A DNA stretch of 64,000 nt from Candidatus Methanoperedens sp. (GCA_026552855.1 JAPMTX010000143.1:25655-89654), one strand, 5' to 3'. Shown: positions 15,880-24,480, counted from the first letter of the stretch. Notes: generated from the letters alone by a model not told the origin. A program made the numbers and translations.

Positions 15880-18300
15880 ATGATAGAAAACGAGATTCAG
15901 ATACTGGATGATCAACCGATAAAGGATGCAAAATTTTTCAATTTTGATGCTTATGCGGAGGCTTTATCAAGAATAATCAAGCGCGAAGAGACTAATACGC
16001 CTCTTGTTGTCGGCATATTCGGGGAATGGGGAAGTGGTAAGACAAGCCTGATGAAAACTTTAGAGCAAAACATTATAGAAAATAAAGATGGCTATCCTGC
16101 TCAAACCATCTGGTTCAATGCATGGAAATTCGACAAAGAGGATGCTATATGGCGTGCTCTGTTAATGCGAGTTCTGGAGGAGCTTAAATCTGAAGCAAAA
16201 AAGGAGTATAATGAGGATTTAAAAAAGGTCCTTGATGACCTCCAGACCAGCCTTTACCATGAAGTTTATCGCGAAGAACTAGGCACTTTAACCTTTGATT
16301 GGGGCAAGGCGGCAAAAGGAACATTCAAGCTTGGCATCTCAGTGCTGCCAGTTATAGGCGGTAATCTCACAAAATTAGTTGAAAAAAGTGCCAATGAGAA
16401 AGAGGCTATAAATAACATCTTAGATTCATTACAGAGAGAGAAAAAAACCATCAATATAGAGAAAGTTCAATTCTTAGAGGAATTCCAGTCCAGGTTTGAA
16501 AAGATCATTGACGAGCATTATGTTAAAAAGAACAAAAGGGCGGTAATATTCATTGATGACCTCGACCGCTGTATTCCAGAAAAGGCTATTGAGGTTCTTG
16601 AAGCTATTAAGCTCTTTCTGGATGCTAAGGGCTGTATCTTTATCCTGGGAATTGATAGGCGTGTAATATCTCAGGGTGTAGATATCAAATACAGGGATTT
16701 TACTATTGGAGGAGGAAAGATCCCTATCTCCGGCGATGATTACCTTGAAAAGATTATCCAGCTTAGCTTTATGCTCCCTCCCATAGCACCCAAGAAGTTA
16801 GAGGCGTTTATTAAAGGCTTGAAGGTTCCAGTAGAGTTCTATGAACCATATCTGGGTATGATCATAAAGGGAATAGGACAAAATCCACGAAAGATAAAAC
16901 GTTTCATCAATGCCATAGAATTCCAGCGCAATCTTGCCGATTTGATTCCAGAAATTAAGGAACATGTTACTACACCAGAACTTAAAGAAAGCTTTACCGC
17001 GTTGCTGATAGAGTGGCAAATCCTGAGCAATAGCAGTAATATTGAATACAGTGATTTCAGAAAATACGTGTCTAGAAAACCCGAACTTTTGCTTAAAATG
17101 CATGAATACCTAGGATCTGAGCAGCCTGGGGAAATTACTAAAGAACTTAGTCCTTTTTCAAAGAACGAATCGCTTCAGGAATTAATAAATGCGTTCCCCA
17201 AAAAGGACAAACTAAAGTTAGATGGTATCGAGGAAATAATAAGACAGGTTATACATCTCAGCAGTGTAACGGAAACAAAACGAATAATAGAAACCGAAGA
17301 AGAGGGACCCTTGACACGTGAGAAAGTTGAGGAAATAATAAGGAAAGGGATGAGTTTAGAAGGGAAAGATCTAAGTGGGATTGATTTAAGAGGATTTACT
17401 TTGAAGGGAATGAATTTAAACGGGGTAATTCTAGAGAATGCAAATCTGTCTAAAACGGACCTTTCTGAAGCTAGATTGGTAGGAGCCAATCTTAGACATG
17501 CAGATCTTTCTGGTGCGACACTTCTTAAGACAGACCTCTCAAAAGCCAAGCTTTATTTTACAATTCTCAATCATGCAGACCTCTCAGAAGCAATTCTGAA
17601 CAATGCAATTCTTTCAGGGACTCATCTCAATAATGCGACCCTTTATAAAGCTGATCTCACAACGGCCTATCTGAGTGGTTCAGATTTCTCCTATGCAAAA
17701 CTTTCTGGAGCTAAACTCCCTGGAGGTCTTGGCGGAAATGATTTCACCGGAGTTGACTTCTCTGAAGTGGATCTCTCTAACACGGAACTTGGTACGAAAC
17801 TCTCAGGGGCAATATTATCTGGACGAGATCTCTCTCATAAATCTTTTGAGGGAGCAGACCTCTCAAATGCAAAACTTAGAGAAGCAAACCTTTTTAATGC
17901 AAAACTTATGAGAGCAAACCTTTCTAATGCAAACTTTTCTAAAGCAACACTAAATGATGCAGACTTTTCTGACGCAAATCTTGAACATACGAACTTCTTC
18001 GAAGCAAAACTTATTAATGCATATTTTTGCGATTCTACTCTTATTAATGTAAAACTACTTGGTGCAGATCTATCAGATGCAAGATTAATCGAAACAAAAA
18101 CGACGGGGGTAGAAGTCAATAAAGAAACAAGGGCAGCAGGTGTAACACTGGTTAGAGAGGAAGATAATCAAGATGAAGCCAAAATAAAGAGAGCTTTGGA
18201 TGATATTAATGAAGAATTAAGGGATATAATACTCAGAGATAACGAGCGCTACCGCAATATCTATAGTGGTTCCAAGCATACTTCTGCTCCTCCTGATTAA
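15880..18300 (+). CDS. KAP-family P-loop NTPase with long C-terminal pentapeptide-repeat domain
   Basis: This 806-residue protein has Walker A GEWGSGKT at residues 48-55 and Walker B VIFIDDLDRC near 220-229. A hydrophobic stretch (KLGISVLPVIGGNL) sits in the insert between them, where KAP proteins usually carry membrane helices. Residues of about 487-740 are nearly unbroken A(D/N)LSx-type pentapeptide repeats, about 50 of them, folding into a right-handed quadrilateral helix. KAP NTPases are membrane-associated STAND-related ATPases; the founding phage-exclusion protein PifA and several defence proteins belong to them. The gene is AT-richer than its neighbours mtnA and mfnE and looks like an insertion. 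A role in defence is inference. GGTGGATT precedes the ATG. Confidence 0.85.
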   Translation: MIENEIQILDDQPIKDAKFFNFDAYAEALSRIIKREETNTPLVVGIFGEWGSGKTSLMKTLEQNIIENKDGYPAQTIWFNAWKFDKEDAIWRALLMRVLEELKSEAKKEYNEDLKKVLDDLQTSLYHEVYREELGTLTFDWGKAAKGTFKLGISVLPVIGGNLTKLVEKSANEKEAINNILDSLQREKKTINIEKVQFLEEFQSRFEKIIDEHYVKKNKRAVIFIDDLDRCIPEKAIEVLEAIKLFLDAKGCIFILGIDRRVISQGVDIKYRDFTIGGGKIPISGDDYLEKIIQLSFMLPPIAPKKLEAFIKGLKVPVEFYEPYLGMIIKGIGQNPRKIKRFINAIEFQRNLADLIPEIKEHVTTPELKESFTALLIEWQILSNSSNIEYSDFRKYVSRKPELLLKMHEYLGSEQPGEITKELSPFSKNESLQELINAFPKKDKLKLDGIEEIIRQVIHLSSVTETKRIIETEEEGPLTREKVEEIIRKGMSLEGKDLSGIDLRGFTLKGMNLNGVILENANLSKTDLSEARLVGANLRHADLSGATLLKTDLSKAKLYFTILNHADLSEAILNNAILSGTHLNNATLYKADLTTAYLSGSDFSYAKLSGAKLPGGLGGNDFTGVDFSEVDLSNTELGTKLSGAILSGRDLSHKSFEGADLSNAKLREANLFNAKLMRANLSNANFSKATLNDADFSDANLEHTNFFEAKLINAYFCDSTLINVKLLGADLSDARLIETKTTGVEVNKETRAAGVTLVREEDNQDEAKIKRALDDINEELRDIILRDNERYRNIYSGSKHTSAPPD

Positions 18301-18306
18301 GTAAAA

Positions 18307-18903
18307 ATGATAGTCATTAAACTTGGCGGAAGCCTTATACATAGATCAAAAGGGCTTGTAAAAGAGATTATTTATTATTCAAATACAAGCGGAGATAGAA
18401 TACTGATCGTTCCAGGCGGCTCAGTCTTCGCAGATGCGGTGCGAAAAGTAAATGCCTCACAGGAAGCTGCCCACTGGATGGCTATACTGGCGATGGAGCA
18501 GTACGGCTACTACCTGGCTGACGGGACTGATATCAAACTAACTGACGACCTGAATATTGATGCGGAAGTATCTATTCTTCTACCTTATGCTCTTATTAAG
18601 AAAAAAGACGAGCTACCCCACACCTGGGATGTCACCTCGGATACCATCGCCGCATGGGTCGCGCATCATTCCGGCGCAAGGTTTATCAAAGCCACGGACG
18701 TGGATGGGGTGTACATTAACGGTTCACTGAAAAAAGAGGTTTCAGCCTCCGAAATTGCAGGCATGGAGACCTGCGTGGACGCTGAACTTCCCCGTTTTCT
18801 CACTGAGAACAGGATGAACTGCGAGATAATCAACGGCAACTGTCCCGGCAGGCTGACCAGTGCACTTAAGGGCATTGCAGCCGGGACTCTTATAAAGGGA
18901 TAA
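18307..18903 (+). CDS. mfnE: Amino-acid-kinase-fold [5-(aminomethyl)furan-3-yl]methyl phosphate kinase (methanofuran synthesis)
   Basis: This 198-residue kinase of the amino-acid kinase fold has the phosphate loop VIKLGGSLI at residues 3-11, VPGGSVFAD (about 37-45), DVTSDTIAAWVA (about 100-111) and KATDVDGVY (about 121-129). The archaeal COG2054 group with this length and these motifs includes MfnE (MJ0458), which phosphorylates aminomethylfuran-methyl phosphate to the diphosphate used in methanofuran assembly. Methanofuran is the C1 carrier of methanogens and methanotrophic archaea, in keeping with the marker genes at 35.7-37.9 kb. It follows the KAP gene by 6 bp but is unlikely to be functionally tied to it. 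Confidence 0.8.
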   Translation: MIVIKLGGSLIHRSKGLVKEIIYYSNTSGDRILIVPGGSVFADAVRKVNASQEAAHWMAILAMEQYGYYLADGTDIKLTDDLNIDAEVSILLPYALIKKKDELPHTWDVTSDTIAAWVAHHSGARFIKATDVDGVYINGSLKKEVSASEIAGMETCVDAELPRFLTENRMNCEIINGNCPGRLTSALKGIAAGTLIKG

Positions 18904-18951
18904 ATTTAATAACATTAGATTCTATGGAAGTCCCAACATTAGGAGAATACT

Positions 18952-19122
18952 ATGGCAAGAAATGAAGCAAAAAAATGTGTATCATGCGGAGTAAATCTTA
19001 TCGAGCGCGGCTACGCGCGATTCCCCTGTCCGCAGTGCGGAACAGAGCTTGGAAGATGCGTGAACTGCAGGCACCAGAGCAATCCCTATAAATGCCCCAA
19101 CTGCGGGTTCCAGGGACCGTGA
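18952..19122 (+). CDS. Zinc-ribbon RNA-binding protein (COG2888, HVO_2753-like)
   Basis: This 56-residue protein carries four C-x2-C knuckles (CVSC, CPQC, CVNC, CPNC), enough for two zinc ribbons. It opens with [13 protein letters not shown]. The start ATG at 18952 follows AGGAG (18940-18944). The family is archaeal and almost always sits beside the elongation factor 1-beta gene, as here (5 bp gap to the aEF1B start), so it is thought to act in translation. The exact RNA target is unknown. Confidence 0.85.
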   Translation: MARNEAKKCVSCGVNLIERGYARFPCPQCGTELGRCVNCRHQSNPYKCPNCGFQGP

Positions 19123-19127
19123 GAACA

Positions 19128-19394
19128 ATGGGTGAAGTAGCCGCCAAAATAAAAATAATGCCGTCCGGCATGGATATCGATCTGAACCGGCTCAAAGAAG
19201 ATATCAAAAAAGCAATACCGCCGGGGGCACGGCTGCACGGTTTCTCGGAAGAACCTGTGGCTTTCGGTCTAAAAGCCCTTATAGCCATTGTGAAAGTAGG
19301 CGACATCGAAGGCGGGACAGAGAAGGTCGAAGAAGCGTTCGGTAAAGTAAAGGGTGTTGAGAGCGTATCAGTAGTGGAATTAGGCAGGATGTAG
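19128..19394 (+). CDS. ef1B: Elongation factor 1-beta (aEF1B)
   Basis: This 88-residue guanine-nucleotide exchange factor for aEF1A has the [18 protein letters not shown] start and the conserved [19 protein letters not shown] and [13 protein letters not shown] blocks, which give the ferredoxin-like fold. I chose ATG 19128, just after the stop of the zinc-ribbon gene; a frame opening at 19092 would overlap that gene and add unrelated residues. The pair with the zinc-ribbon gene is conserved across euryarchaea. Confidence 0.93.
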   Translation: MGEVAAKIKIMPSGMDIDLNRLKEDIKKAIPPGARLHGFSEEPVAFGLKALIAIVKVGDIEGGTEKVEEAFGKVKGVESVSVVELGRM

Positions 19395-19429
19395 AAAGTA
19401 TTATCTCCTGCGTAACTATTATTTTTACC

Positions 19430-19501
19430 GGGCCTGTAGATCAGGGGTAGATCGTTGCGTTCGCAACGCAAAGGCCGCGGGTTCGAATCCCGCCGGGTCC
19501 A
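19430..19501 (+). tRNA. tRNA-Ala (CGC)
   Basis: A complete cloverleaf is present. The acceptor GGGCCTG pairs with CGGGTCC and includes the G3-U70 pair that marks alanine tRNAs. The D stem is GATC/GATC, the anticodon stem TTGCG/CGCAA with loop TTCGCAA (anticodon CGC), and the T arm GCGGG-TTCGAAT-CCCGC. The discriminator base is A at 19501 and CCA is not encoded. No intron is present. Confidence 0.95.
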
Positions 19502-19519
19502 TACATCACCAGATAAAAA

Positions 19520-20281
19520 ATGCAACTAAAAAAGATGGCTCCAGAACTCTCAGTTATAGTTCCTGTCCTTAACGAAGCCAGATACCTTGAGGCAACGCTT
19601 GGCTCGATTACGAACCAGAACACGAACGTGCCTTACGAGGTGATAGTATCAGATAACGGCAGCACCGACGGGAGCCTTGATATTGCGAAGAAATTTGCAG
19701 ACAGAGTGGTCCAGTGCGAGGAGCGCGGGATAGGACCGGCAAGGCATTTCGGGGCAGTGAATGCGGACGAGAACAGCAAATTCCTCGTGTTCATCGATGC
19801 GGATACCATTGTCCCGGGTTATTACCTCGCTTATTCGTACGAGATGTTCAAGATAAAGCCAGATCTCATTGCGTTCTCTACAGGCTTCCGGTTCTCAGAG
19901 CGGTCAGAGCAGATCAGGCTTGCCGAGAGCGTTGCTAATAAATATTTCGTAATGCGCGATAAATTGCGTTCAGCCACGCTCCCAGGTTTTAACACAGTCG
20001 TCAGGCGCGAGGCATATTTTACGTGCGGCGGCTACCAGAACGTCCTGCTTGAGGACGTTGATTTCAGCAGGAGGGTAGACAGGCTCGGCACGGTGAGGTT
20101 CTTCCCTCACGTAAAGGTGATGAACTCATCACGGCGCCTGGAAGCTATGGGGCTTCTCGGAACGCTGTATTATTACGCGCAGATGGATCTGGGATGGGAA
20201 CTCAATTCCACATGGGTAGATAAGCTCACAAAGAAGCTGGGGATTGCGGATCTGAGAGAGTACATCGGTATCCGCAGATGA
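19520..20281 (+). CDS. Family 2 glycosyltransferase
   Basis: This 253-residue single-domain GT-A enzyme starts with LSVIVPVLNEARYLEATLGSI (about 10-30). It has SDNGSTDGS (about 45-53) for nucleotide-sugar binding and a DxD motif in VFIDADTIV (about 94). The acceptor region LLEDVDFSRRV (about 177) contains the usual ED catalytic pair. Such enzymes move a sugar from UDP- or GDP-sugar to a lipid or protein acceptor at the cytosolic membrane face. There is no membrane helix and no other sugar gene nearby, so the product is unknown. In-frame ATGs at 19520 and 19535 are both possible. Confidence 0.85.
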   Translation: MQLKKMAPELSVIVPVLNEARYLEATLGSITNQNTNVPYEVIVSDNGSTDGSLDIAKKFADRVVQCEERGIGPARHFGAVNADENSKFLVFIDADTIVPGYYLAYSYEMFKIKPDLIAFSTGFRFSERSEQIRLAESVANKYFVMRDKLRSATLPGFNTVVRREAYFTCGGYQNVLLEDVDFSRRVDRLGTVRFFPHVKVMNSSRRLEAMGLLGTLYYYAQMDLGWELNSTWVDKLTKKLGIADLREYIGIRR

Positions 20282-20465
20282 GCCTCAGAGCGATTACCTG
20301 AGAGTTTCCCCTGCTACCCGATTCCCATTGATTTTTCGACAGTACGAATTGATCATTATCATATATCTGCGTACATTGCAAAATTAACTATAACTAAGAT
20401 TTATATATTAATAACTGCAGTTAAATATGAATGGGTACAACCTCTAAAAAGGAGGGACAATACAG

Positions 20466-20570
20466 GTGAATAAAATGAATCAGGAAGAAAGTAAGAATTT
20501 GATTAAAGGTGACTTCAAGAGCTTTTTGAATCCTAAGATATTCTCTAGGTCCCCGGTATTTAACCTTTAG
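20466..20570 (+). CDS. Possible small ORF or truncated gene start
   Basis: The 365-bp interval between the glycosyltransferase and the PMDh gene holds a TATA-like TTTATATATTAATAA (about 20400-20414), a strong SD (AAAGGAGGG, about 20448-20456) and a short frame. The frame starts at GTG 20466 (or ATG 20475) and encodes about 34 residues (NQEESKNLIKGDFKSFLNPKIF...). The good expression signals followed by an early stop suggest either a genuine microprotein or the stub of a gene whose body is lost. No family is recognised. Confidence 0.3.
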   Translation: MNKMNQEESKNLIKGDFKSFLNPKIFSRSPVFNL

Positions 20571-20646
20571 AAAACCTATATCATCAAGAGAAGAGCTCAA
20601 TTAAGAACCTGGAAAAGAAAATATACTCTACCTGGAGCAAACTTAA

Positions 20647-21048
20647 ATGACAAAATTCCATGCCCACATAGTCTCACGCGGACGCGCAGGAGGAGAGGCG
20701 CTTGTAACCTCCCAGCCCGTATCGTTCCTGGGCAGCGTGGATCCGAGAACAGGCATAGTTGTTGAAAAAGAGCACGAACTTGCAGGAAAGAGCATAACAG
20801 GAAAGGTACTTGTATTCCCTGGCGGAAAGGGTTCAACCGTAGGTTCTTATGTTATCTACCAGCTCAAAAAGAACGGCACAGCGCCCGCAGCCATGATAAA
20901 CATTAAAGCTGAGCCAATAGTGGCGGTCGGAGCCATAATCTCAGATATTCCGCTCGTAGACAGGATGGAGAAAGACCCCACTGCGGCGATAAGAACAGGG
21001 GATAAGGTTTTAGTGGATGCGATTGTAGGAAGTGTGGAGATTTTATGA
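20647..21048 (+). CDS. Phosphomevalonate dehydratase small subunit (aconitase-X swivel domain, DUF126)
   Basis: This 133-residue swivelling beta-barrel domain has the hallmark GKVLVFPGGKGSTVGSYVIYQL at about residues 58-79. With the aconitase-X large subunit (DUF521) it dehydrates 5-phosphomevalonate to trans-anhydromevalonate 5-phosphate in the archaeal mevalonate pathway that makes isoprenoid lipids. The large subunit is not in the window. The stop overlaps the next gene's ATG in ATGA. Confidence 0.85.
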   Translation: MTKFHAHIVSRGRAGGEALVTSQPVSFLGSVDPRTGIVVEKEHELAGKSITGKVLVFPGGKGSTVGSYVIYQLKKNGTAPAAMINIKAEPIVAVGAIISDIPLVDRMEKDPTAAIRTGDKVLVDAIVGSVEIL

Positions 21049-21263
21049 ACGGTGAGAAAGGATTTATGGAAATAAAGATGAGCTCTGGCTGGTTTATGAC
21101 CATCTCGCTCCAGAAGAGCGACAGGTTTGAGGAAGAGAAAGAGTACGTGGAGATAGCTAAAGAGAGAAGCGGGCAGAAGCGCGGACGGTTCAACCTCAAC
21201 CCCAAGTACGTGAGGGCTCTGGGAGAGGCGCTCATGAAATTTGCGGATGAGAACGGGCTTTAA
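21045..21263 (+). CDS. Small hypothetical protein coupled to PMDh small subunit
   Basis: This 72-residue protein has mixed charge with a possible beta hairpin (GFMEIKMSSGWFMTISLQKSD), a helix (FEEEKEYVEIAKERS) and a basic turn (GQKRGRFNLNPKYVRALGEALMKFADENG). The ATG overlaps the PMDh-S stop by 4 bp (ATGA), so it is translationally coupled. No cysteine and no membrane segment are present. I do not know the family. The coupling suggests a link to the isoprenoid enzyme, but that may be only an operon neighbour. Confidence 0.65.
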   Translation: MNGEKGFMEIKMSSGWFMTISLQKSDRFEEEKEYVEIAKERSGQKRGRFNLNPKYVRALGEALMKFADENGL

Positions 21264-21281
21264 CCGCAAATAATATTATTT

Positions 21282-21512
21282 TTGAAAAATATCATAAGAG
21301 TAATGAGAGAGCTGCCAGAAATTATTACATATTTTTTTATCGGTGTACTTATAGGACAAATAAAATTATTCGATTTTATGTTTCCTTCAATATCGGTTTC
21401 TATTGTTTATTTTGTTCTCCTCTCTATAGTTCTCATACCCAGGCTTGGAGAAAAAGGAGTTTATCTAATACTGGGTTTCTACATATCAAATTTATACAGC
21501 AGGTTTTTTTAG
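21282..21512 (+). CDS. Small two- or three-helix membrane protein
   Basis: The protein has up to 76 residues, mostly hydrophobic: IITYFFIGVLIGQIKLF, SISVSIVYFVLLSIVLI and GVYLILGFYISNLYSRFF are three potential membrane helices. The longest frame starts at TTG 21282; ATG at 21303 gives 69 residues and no clear SD favours either. It lies 18 bp after the previous gene and could be the last gene of that operon. The composition is AT-rich. No family is recognised. Confidence 0.4.
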   Translation: MKNIIRVMRELPEIITYFFIGVLIGQIKLFDFMFPSISVSIVYFVLLSIVLIPRLGEKGVYLILGFYISNLYSRFF

Positions 21513-21549
21513 CCGCATCTCTGCAGTAAAGGGCTAAAAACTTTATAAT

Positions 21550-23313
21550 TTACTTTCCCCAGAACGGGTTCCCTCTCCTCTTTATCTCCATGAAAGCCAT
21601 GAGCGCCTCCTTATCCGCAATAGGCATTGATTCGAAAAGCTCCTGTTCCGCTATCTTGGCATGCTTCTCTGGCACGTCTATGTAGAGGATATCCCCTTCC
21701 TTTATCTGCCTTCCCACGATAGGTCCGTCGATCGCCACAGCCACTTCCTTTCCGGTTGCTGCCTCGCTCAGGTTCTCGCTGTGCTCCTGGATGCCCTTTA
21801 TCTTCCCCACGACCGCCCCGTCCTCCCGCATCACGTCCAGGTTTGTCTTAATGACGCCGCCCATCACGCGCACGCCCACGACTGCGGGCTTGCTCTGCCT
21901 GAACGTGCAGTCGGGCAGTATCTGGAACCTGGCTGGCTTGATAATTGTCTCATAGCGCCTCTTCTCGATAAGCTGCTTCTGTTCAGTTACCCATTTCTTG
22001 TAATCCTCGATAAGCTGGTAGATGACATCGTTTATGAACACCTTGATGTTTGAGCCCGCAAGCTCTTCTTTTGCGTCGGGAAGGACATCCACATCGAATC
22101 CCACGATAACCGACAGCAGCGGGTCTTTTATGGTCTTTACTTCAGCCACGTCCCGCTTTGTAATATCGCCAATATCAGCCCTGCGTATCTGTATGTTCTC
22201 TTTCTTAAGCTCGTTCACAAGAGCCTCAAGTGAGCCGAGGGTATCTGCTTTGATCAATATCCCGTTTGATTCGGTTTCGATCCTTACAGCATCCACTTCT
22301 GATTTTATCTGGGCAGCCACTTCGCTGATGTTATTCTGCGCCACCCGTATCTGTGAGCCCGCAAGCGCGCCTTCAAGACCCGGAGCCGCGATCTTGATAC
22401 CCGACGCAGCCACCACTTTCTTTACCTGCATGAACTTCTCCTCTGCGCGCATCTCGGAGAGCGGGCGCGGTTTCAGGAGAGCCCGTATTTTTGTAACGAT
22501 AGGATTTCCCAGGCTCCCCACAACTATAGTATCCCCGACGTTCAGCTCCCCCTCGTACAGGATCACATCCAGCGTGGTGCCAAGACCGACCTCTTCCTTC
22601 ACCTCAAGAACTGTGCCTACGCCGGGTCCGACTGCCCTGTACTCAAGGTCTTTTTCAAGGAACCTCTGCGCAAGTCCCATCAATATCATTAGAAGGTCGG
22701 GTATCCCTTCACCCGTTTTCGCACTGAGCGGTACCACGCCTATATTGCGCTGGAAATCGCGTACCCTGTCGTACCTGTCAGAGCTGAACCCAAGTTCGTA
22801 GAGCTTTCCTATGAGAATGTATATTTTATTGTCCAGCGCGGTTTTCACATGCTCAGCCTGTTTCGGGTACGATAGTATGAACGGCTGCCCGGGCTGTGGG
22901 TTCCAGCCTGAGAGCCGGTCTATCTTGTTAGCAGCAACTACGAACGGCGTCTTGAACCTCTTAAGTATCTCAATGGCTTCAAGGGTCTGGGGCTGGAATC
23001 CCTCGTTTATATCGATCACAACAATGGCAAGGTCTGCCAGTGCACCGCCTCTTGCCCGGAGCGTGGTAAACGCCCTGTGACCCGGCGTATCGATGAAAAG
23101 CAGCCCGGGTACGTTCGTCTCTCCCCTGAAAATTGGTCCGCATACCCGCCTTATCACATCGAGGGGCACCTCTGTCGCGCCGATATGCTGCGTTATCAGA
23201 CCAGCCTCACGCTCGGCTATAGTAGTACCCCTGATCCTGTCAAGAAGCGAGGTCTTGCCGTGATCGACGTGCCCCATGACGCATACTATGGGCGTGCGCA
23301 GATTTTGTGCCAT
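21550..23313 (-). CDS. infB: Translation initiation factor aIF5B
   Basis: This 587-residue GTPase joins ribosomal subunits at initiation. G1 VMGHVDHGKTSLLD is at about residues 12-25, switch II DTPGHRAF near 74-81, and G4 NKIDRLSGW near 128. Domains II-IV follow, and the C-terminal domain that contacts aIF1A is intact. I start at ATG 23313 (MAQNLRTPIV), two codons inside the longest frame; both are possible. It lacks the long N-terminal extension of eukaryotic eIF5B, as usual in archaea. It is the last gene of the L7Ae-S28e-Ndk-aIF5B operon, with a 72-bp gap after ndk. Confidence 0.95.
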   Translation of the reverse strand: MAQNLRTPIVCVMGHVDHGKTSLLDRIRGTTIAEREAGLITQHIGATEVPLDVIRRVCGPIFRGETNVPGLLFIDTPGHRAFTTLRARGGALADLAIVVIDINEGFQPQTLEAIEILKRFKTPFVVAANKIDRLSGWNPQPGQPFILSYPKQAEHVKTALDNKIYILIGKLYELGFSSDRYDRVRDFQRNIGVVPLSAKTGEGIPDLLMILMGLAQRFLEKDLEYRAVGPGVGTVLEVKEEVGLGTTLDVILYEGELNVGDTIVVGSLGNPIVTKIRALLKPRPLSEMRAEEKFMQVKKVVAASGIKIAAPGLEGALAGSQIRVAQNNISEVAAQIKSEVDAVRIETESNGILIKADTLGSLEALVNELKKENIQIRRADIGDITKRDVAEVKTIKDPLLSVIVGFDVDVLPDAKEELAGSNIKVFINDVIYQLIEDYKKWVTEQKQLIEKRRYETIIKPARFQILPDCTFRQSKPAVVGVRVMGGVIKTNLDVMREDGAVVGKIKGIQEHSENLSEAATGKEVAVAIDGPIVGRQIKEGDILYIDVPEKHAKIAEQELFESMPIADKEALMAFMEIKRRGNPFWGK

Positions 23314-23385
23314 AATCATTAGATTATTACTGAAAGTATATAAGTTCTCAAGATGCGCTGCTATCTGGCAAAGCGTTTTTCAGGA

Positions 23386-23835
23386 TTACTCGTATACCCA
23401 GGTCTCGTCTATCCGCGAGTACCCTGTCATCTCGGATTCCCTGAAATGTATGGCTATCTCTCTCTCTGCTGATTCGGGCGAATCGCTGGCATGCACCACG
23501 TTGCGCCCGGTATCAAGAGCAAAATCACTACGTATGCTTCCAGTTGCTGCGTTCACGGGATTCGTGGCGCCGTTTATCGCACGCATCACCACGACCGCGT
23601 TTTTGCCCTCCACTACCATTGAGACCGAGGGTCCTGATGTTATAAAATCGATAAGCGAGTTAAAAAAAGGTTTCTGGGCATGTTCAGCGTAGTGTTTCTT
23701 TGCCATTTCCTTAGTGATAGTGTTCATGCGCAGAGCAATGATCTTAAGCCCGCGCCGCTCGATCCTGTGGATCACTTCGCCTACAAGCCCGCGCTGCACG
23801 CCGTCGGGTTTGACCATAACATACGTGCGCTCCAT
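23386..23835 (-). CDS. ndk: Nucleoside diphosphate kinase
   Basis: This 149-residue Ndk opens with [19 protein letters not shown] and has the phospho-histidine motif [16 protein letters not shown] near residues 112-127. It transfers the gamma-phosphate of ATP to nucleoside diphosphates through the histidine, as a hexamer in the cytosol. It sits in the conserved archaeal translation operon. The expected L24e gene between it and S28e is absent; only 16 bp separate the two. Confidence 0.95.
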   Translation of the reverse strand: MERTYVMVKPDGVQRGLVGEVIHRIERRGLKIIALRMNTITKEMAKKHYAEHAQKPFFNSLIDFITSGPSVSMVVEGKNAVVVMRAINGATNPVNAATGSIRSDFALDTGRNVVHASDSPESAEREIAIHFRESEMTGYSRIDETWVYE

Positions 23836-23851
23836 GGCATCACCTTAGACT

Positions 23852-24067
23852 TCACCTTGACATTAGTTTCTTTGCTTCCCTGGATGTCTCAAGCAGCATC
23901 AGGATATCGCCGTTCTTGATTGGTCCGATCACGTTGCGGGTTATGATCCTGCCTTTATCCCTGCCTTCAAGTATCCTGCACTGTACCTGCATGGCTTCCC
24001 CATGCATCCCTGTCTTGCCGATCACTTCGATAACTTCGGCAGGAAACCCATTCTCTTCATCTGCCAT
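23852..24067 (-). CDS. rps28e: 30S ribosomal protein S28e
   Basis: The protein has 71 residues, with the signature [33 protein letters not shown] followed by [15 protein letters not shown] and a basic C-terminus. It is an archaeal-eukaryotic small-subunit protein near the mRNA exit. It starts 4 bp after the L7Ae stop. Confidence 0.95.
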   Translation of the reverse strand: MADEENGFPAEVIEVIGKTGMHGEAMQVQCRILEGRDKGRIITRNVIGPIKNGDILMLLETSREAKKLMSR

Positions 24068-24071
24068 ACTC

Positions 24072-24440
24072 TCACTTCTTCAGTGCCTGGACTTTCTGCG
24101 CAACTTCTTCTACCAGTTCCTTGCCCTTTCCAGGTTCTACTATCGCCGCTGCGCCGCTTCCGACGCTCAACCCGGCTGCTGCGCCAAGCTCCACCTGTTT
24201 TTTGACAAAGATATAAGGCGTGTTCTTTTCATCGCACAGAGCAGGCATGTGAGCCACTATCTCAGGCGGATTAACGTCCTCGCCTATTATTACAAGCTTT
24301 GCGATTCCTCGCTCGATTGCTTTTGTAGTCTCGTTCGTTCCTTTTCTAATCTTTCCTGTATCCCGAGCCATCTCTAAAGCTTCCAGGGCTTTATTGGATA
24401 AATCTGCGGGAACTTCAAATTTAATGTATGTTTGTGCCAT
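24072..24440 (-). CDS. rpl7ae: 50S ribosomal protein L7Ae
   Basis: This 122-residue RNA-binding protein recognises kink-turns in rRNA, box C/D and H/ACA guide RNAs and RNase P RNA. It has the conserved [42 protein letters not shown] block (about 32-73). It is the first gene of the operon with S28e, Ndk and aIF5B. A kink-turn-like element lies just before its start codon (24453-24480), so it may repress its own translation, as described for L7Ae in Archaeoglobus and related archaea. Confidence 0.96.
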   Translation of the reverse strand: MAQTYIKFEVPADLSNKALEALEMARDTGKIRKGTNETTKAIERGIAKLVIIGEDVNPPEIVAHMPALCDEKNTPYIFVKKQVELGAAAGLSVGSGAAAIVEPGKGKELVEEVAQKVQALKK

Positions 24441-24452
24441 ATCAATTACTTC

Positions 24453-24480
24453 CTTCAGGATTTATTATCCTTCATCATTC
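24453..24480 (-). promoter_or_regulatory. Kink-turn / box C-D-like element in the L7Ae leader
   Basis: Read as RNA, the leader contains AUGAUGA (24472-24478), identical to a box C, then a small hairpin (AGGAU-AAUAA-AUCCU), then CUGA (24455-24458), identical to a box D. The arrangement puts GA on both strands next to the hairpin stem and U before the first GA, as in a kink-turn. It lies 13-38 bases before the L7Ae ATG and overlaps the SD-like AAGGAAG. The outer stem is weak (AUCAA/UUGAU at a distance). Confidence 0.55.

Noticed and set aside
18998..19525. 175-codon minus-strand frame
   Set aside because: It runs across the zinc-ribbon gene, aEF1B and tRNA-Ala on the opposite strand; its RRDSNPRPLRCERNDLPLIYRPG segment is the usual artefact of antisense tRNA.
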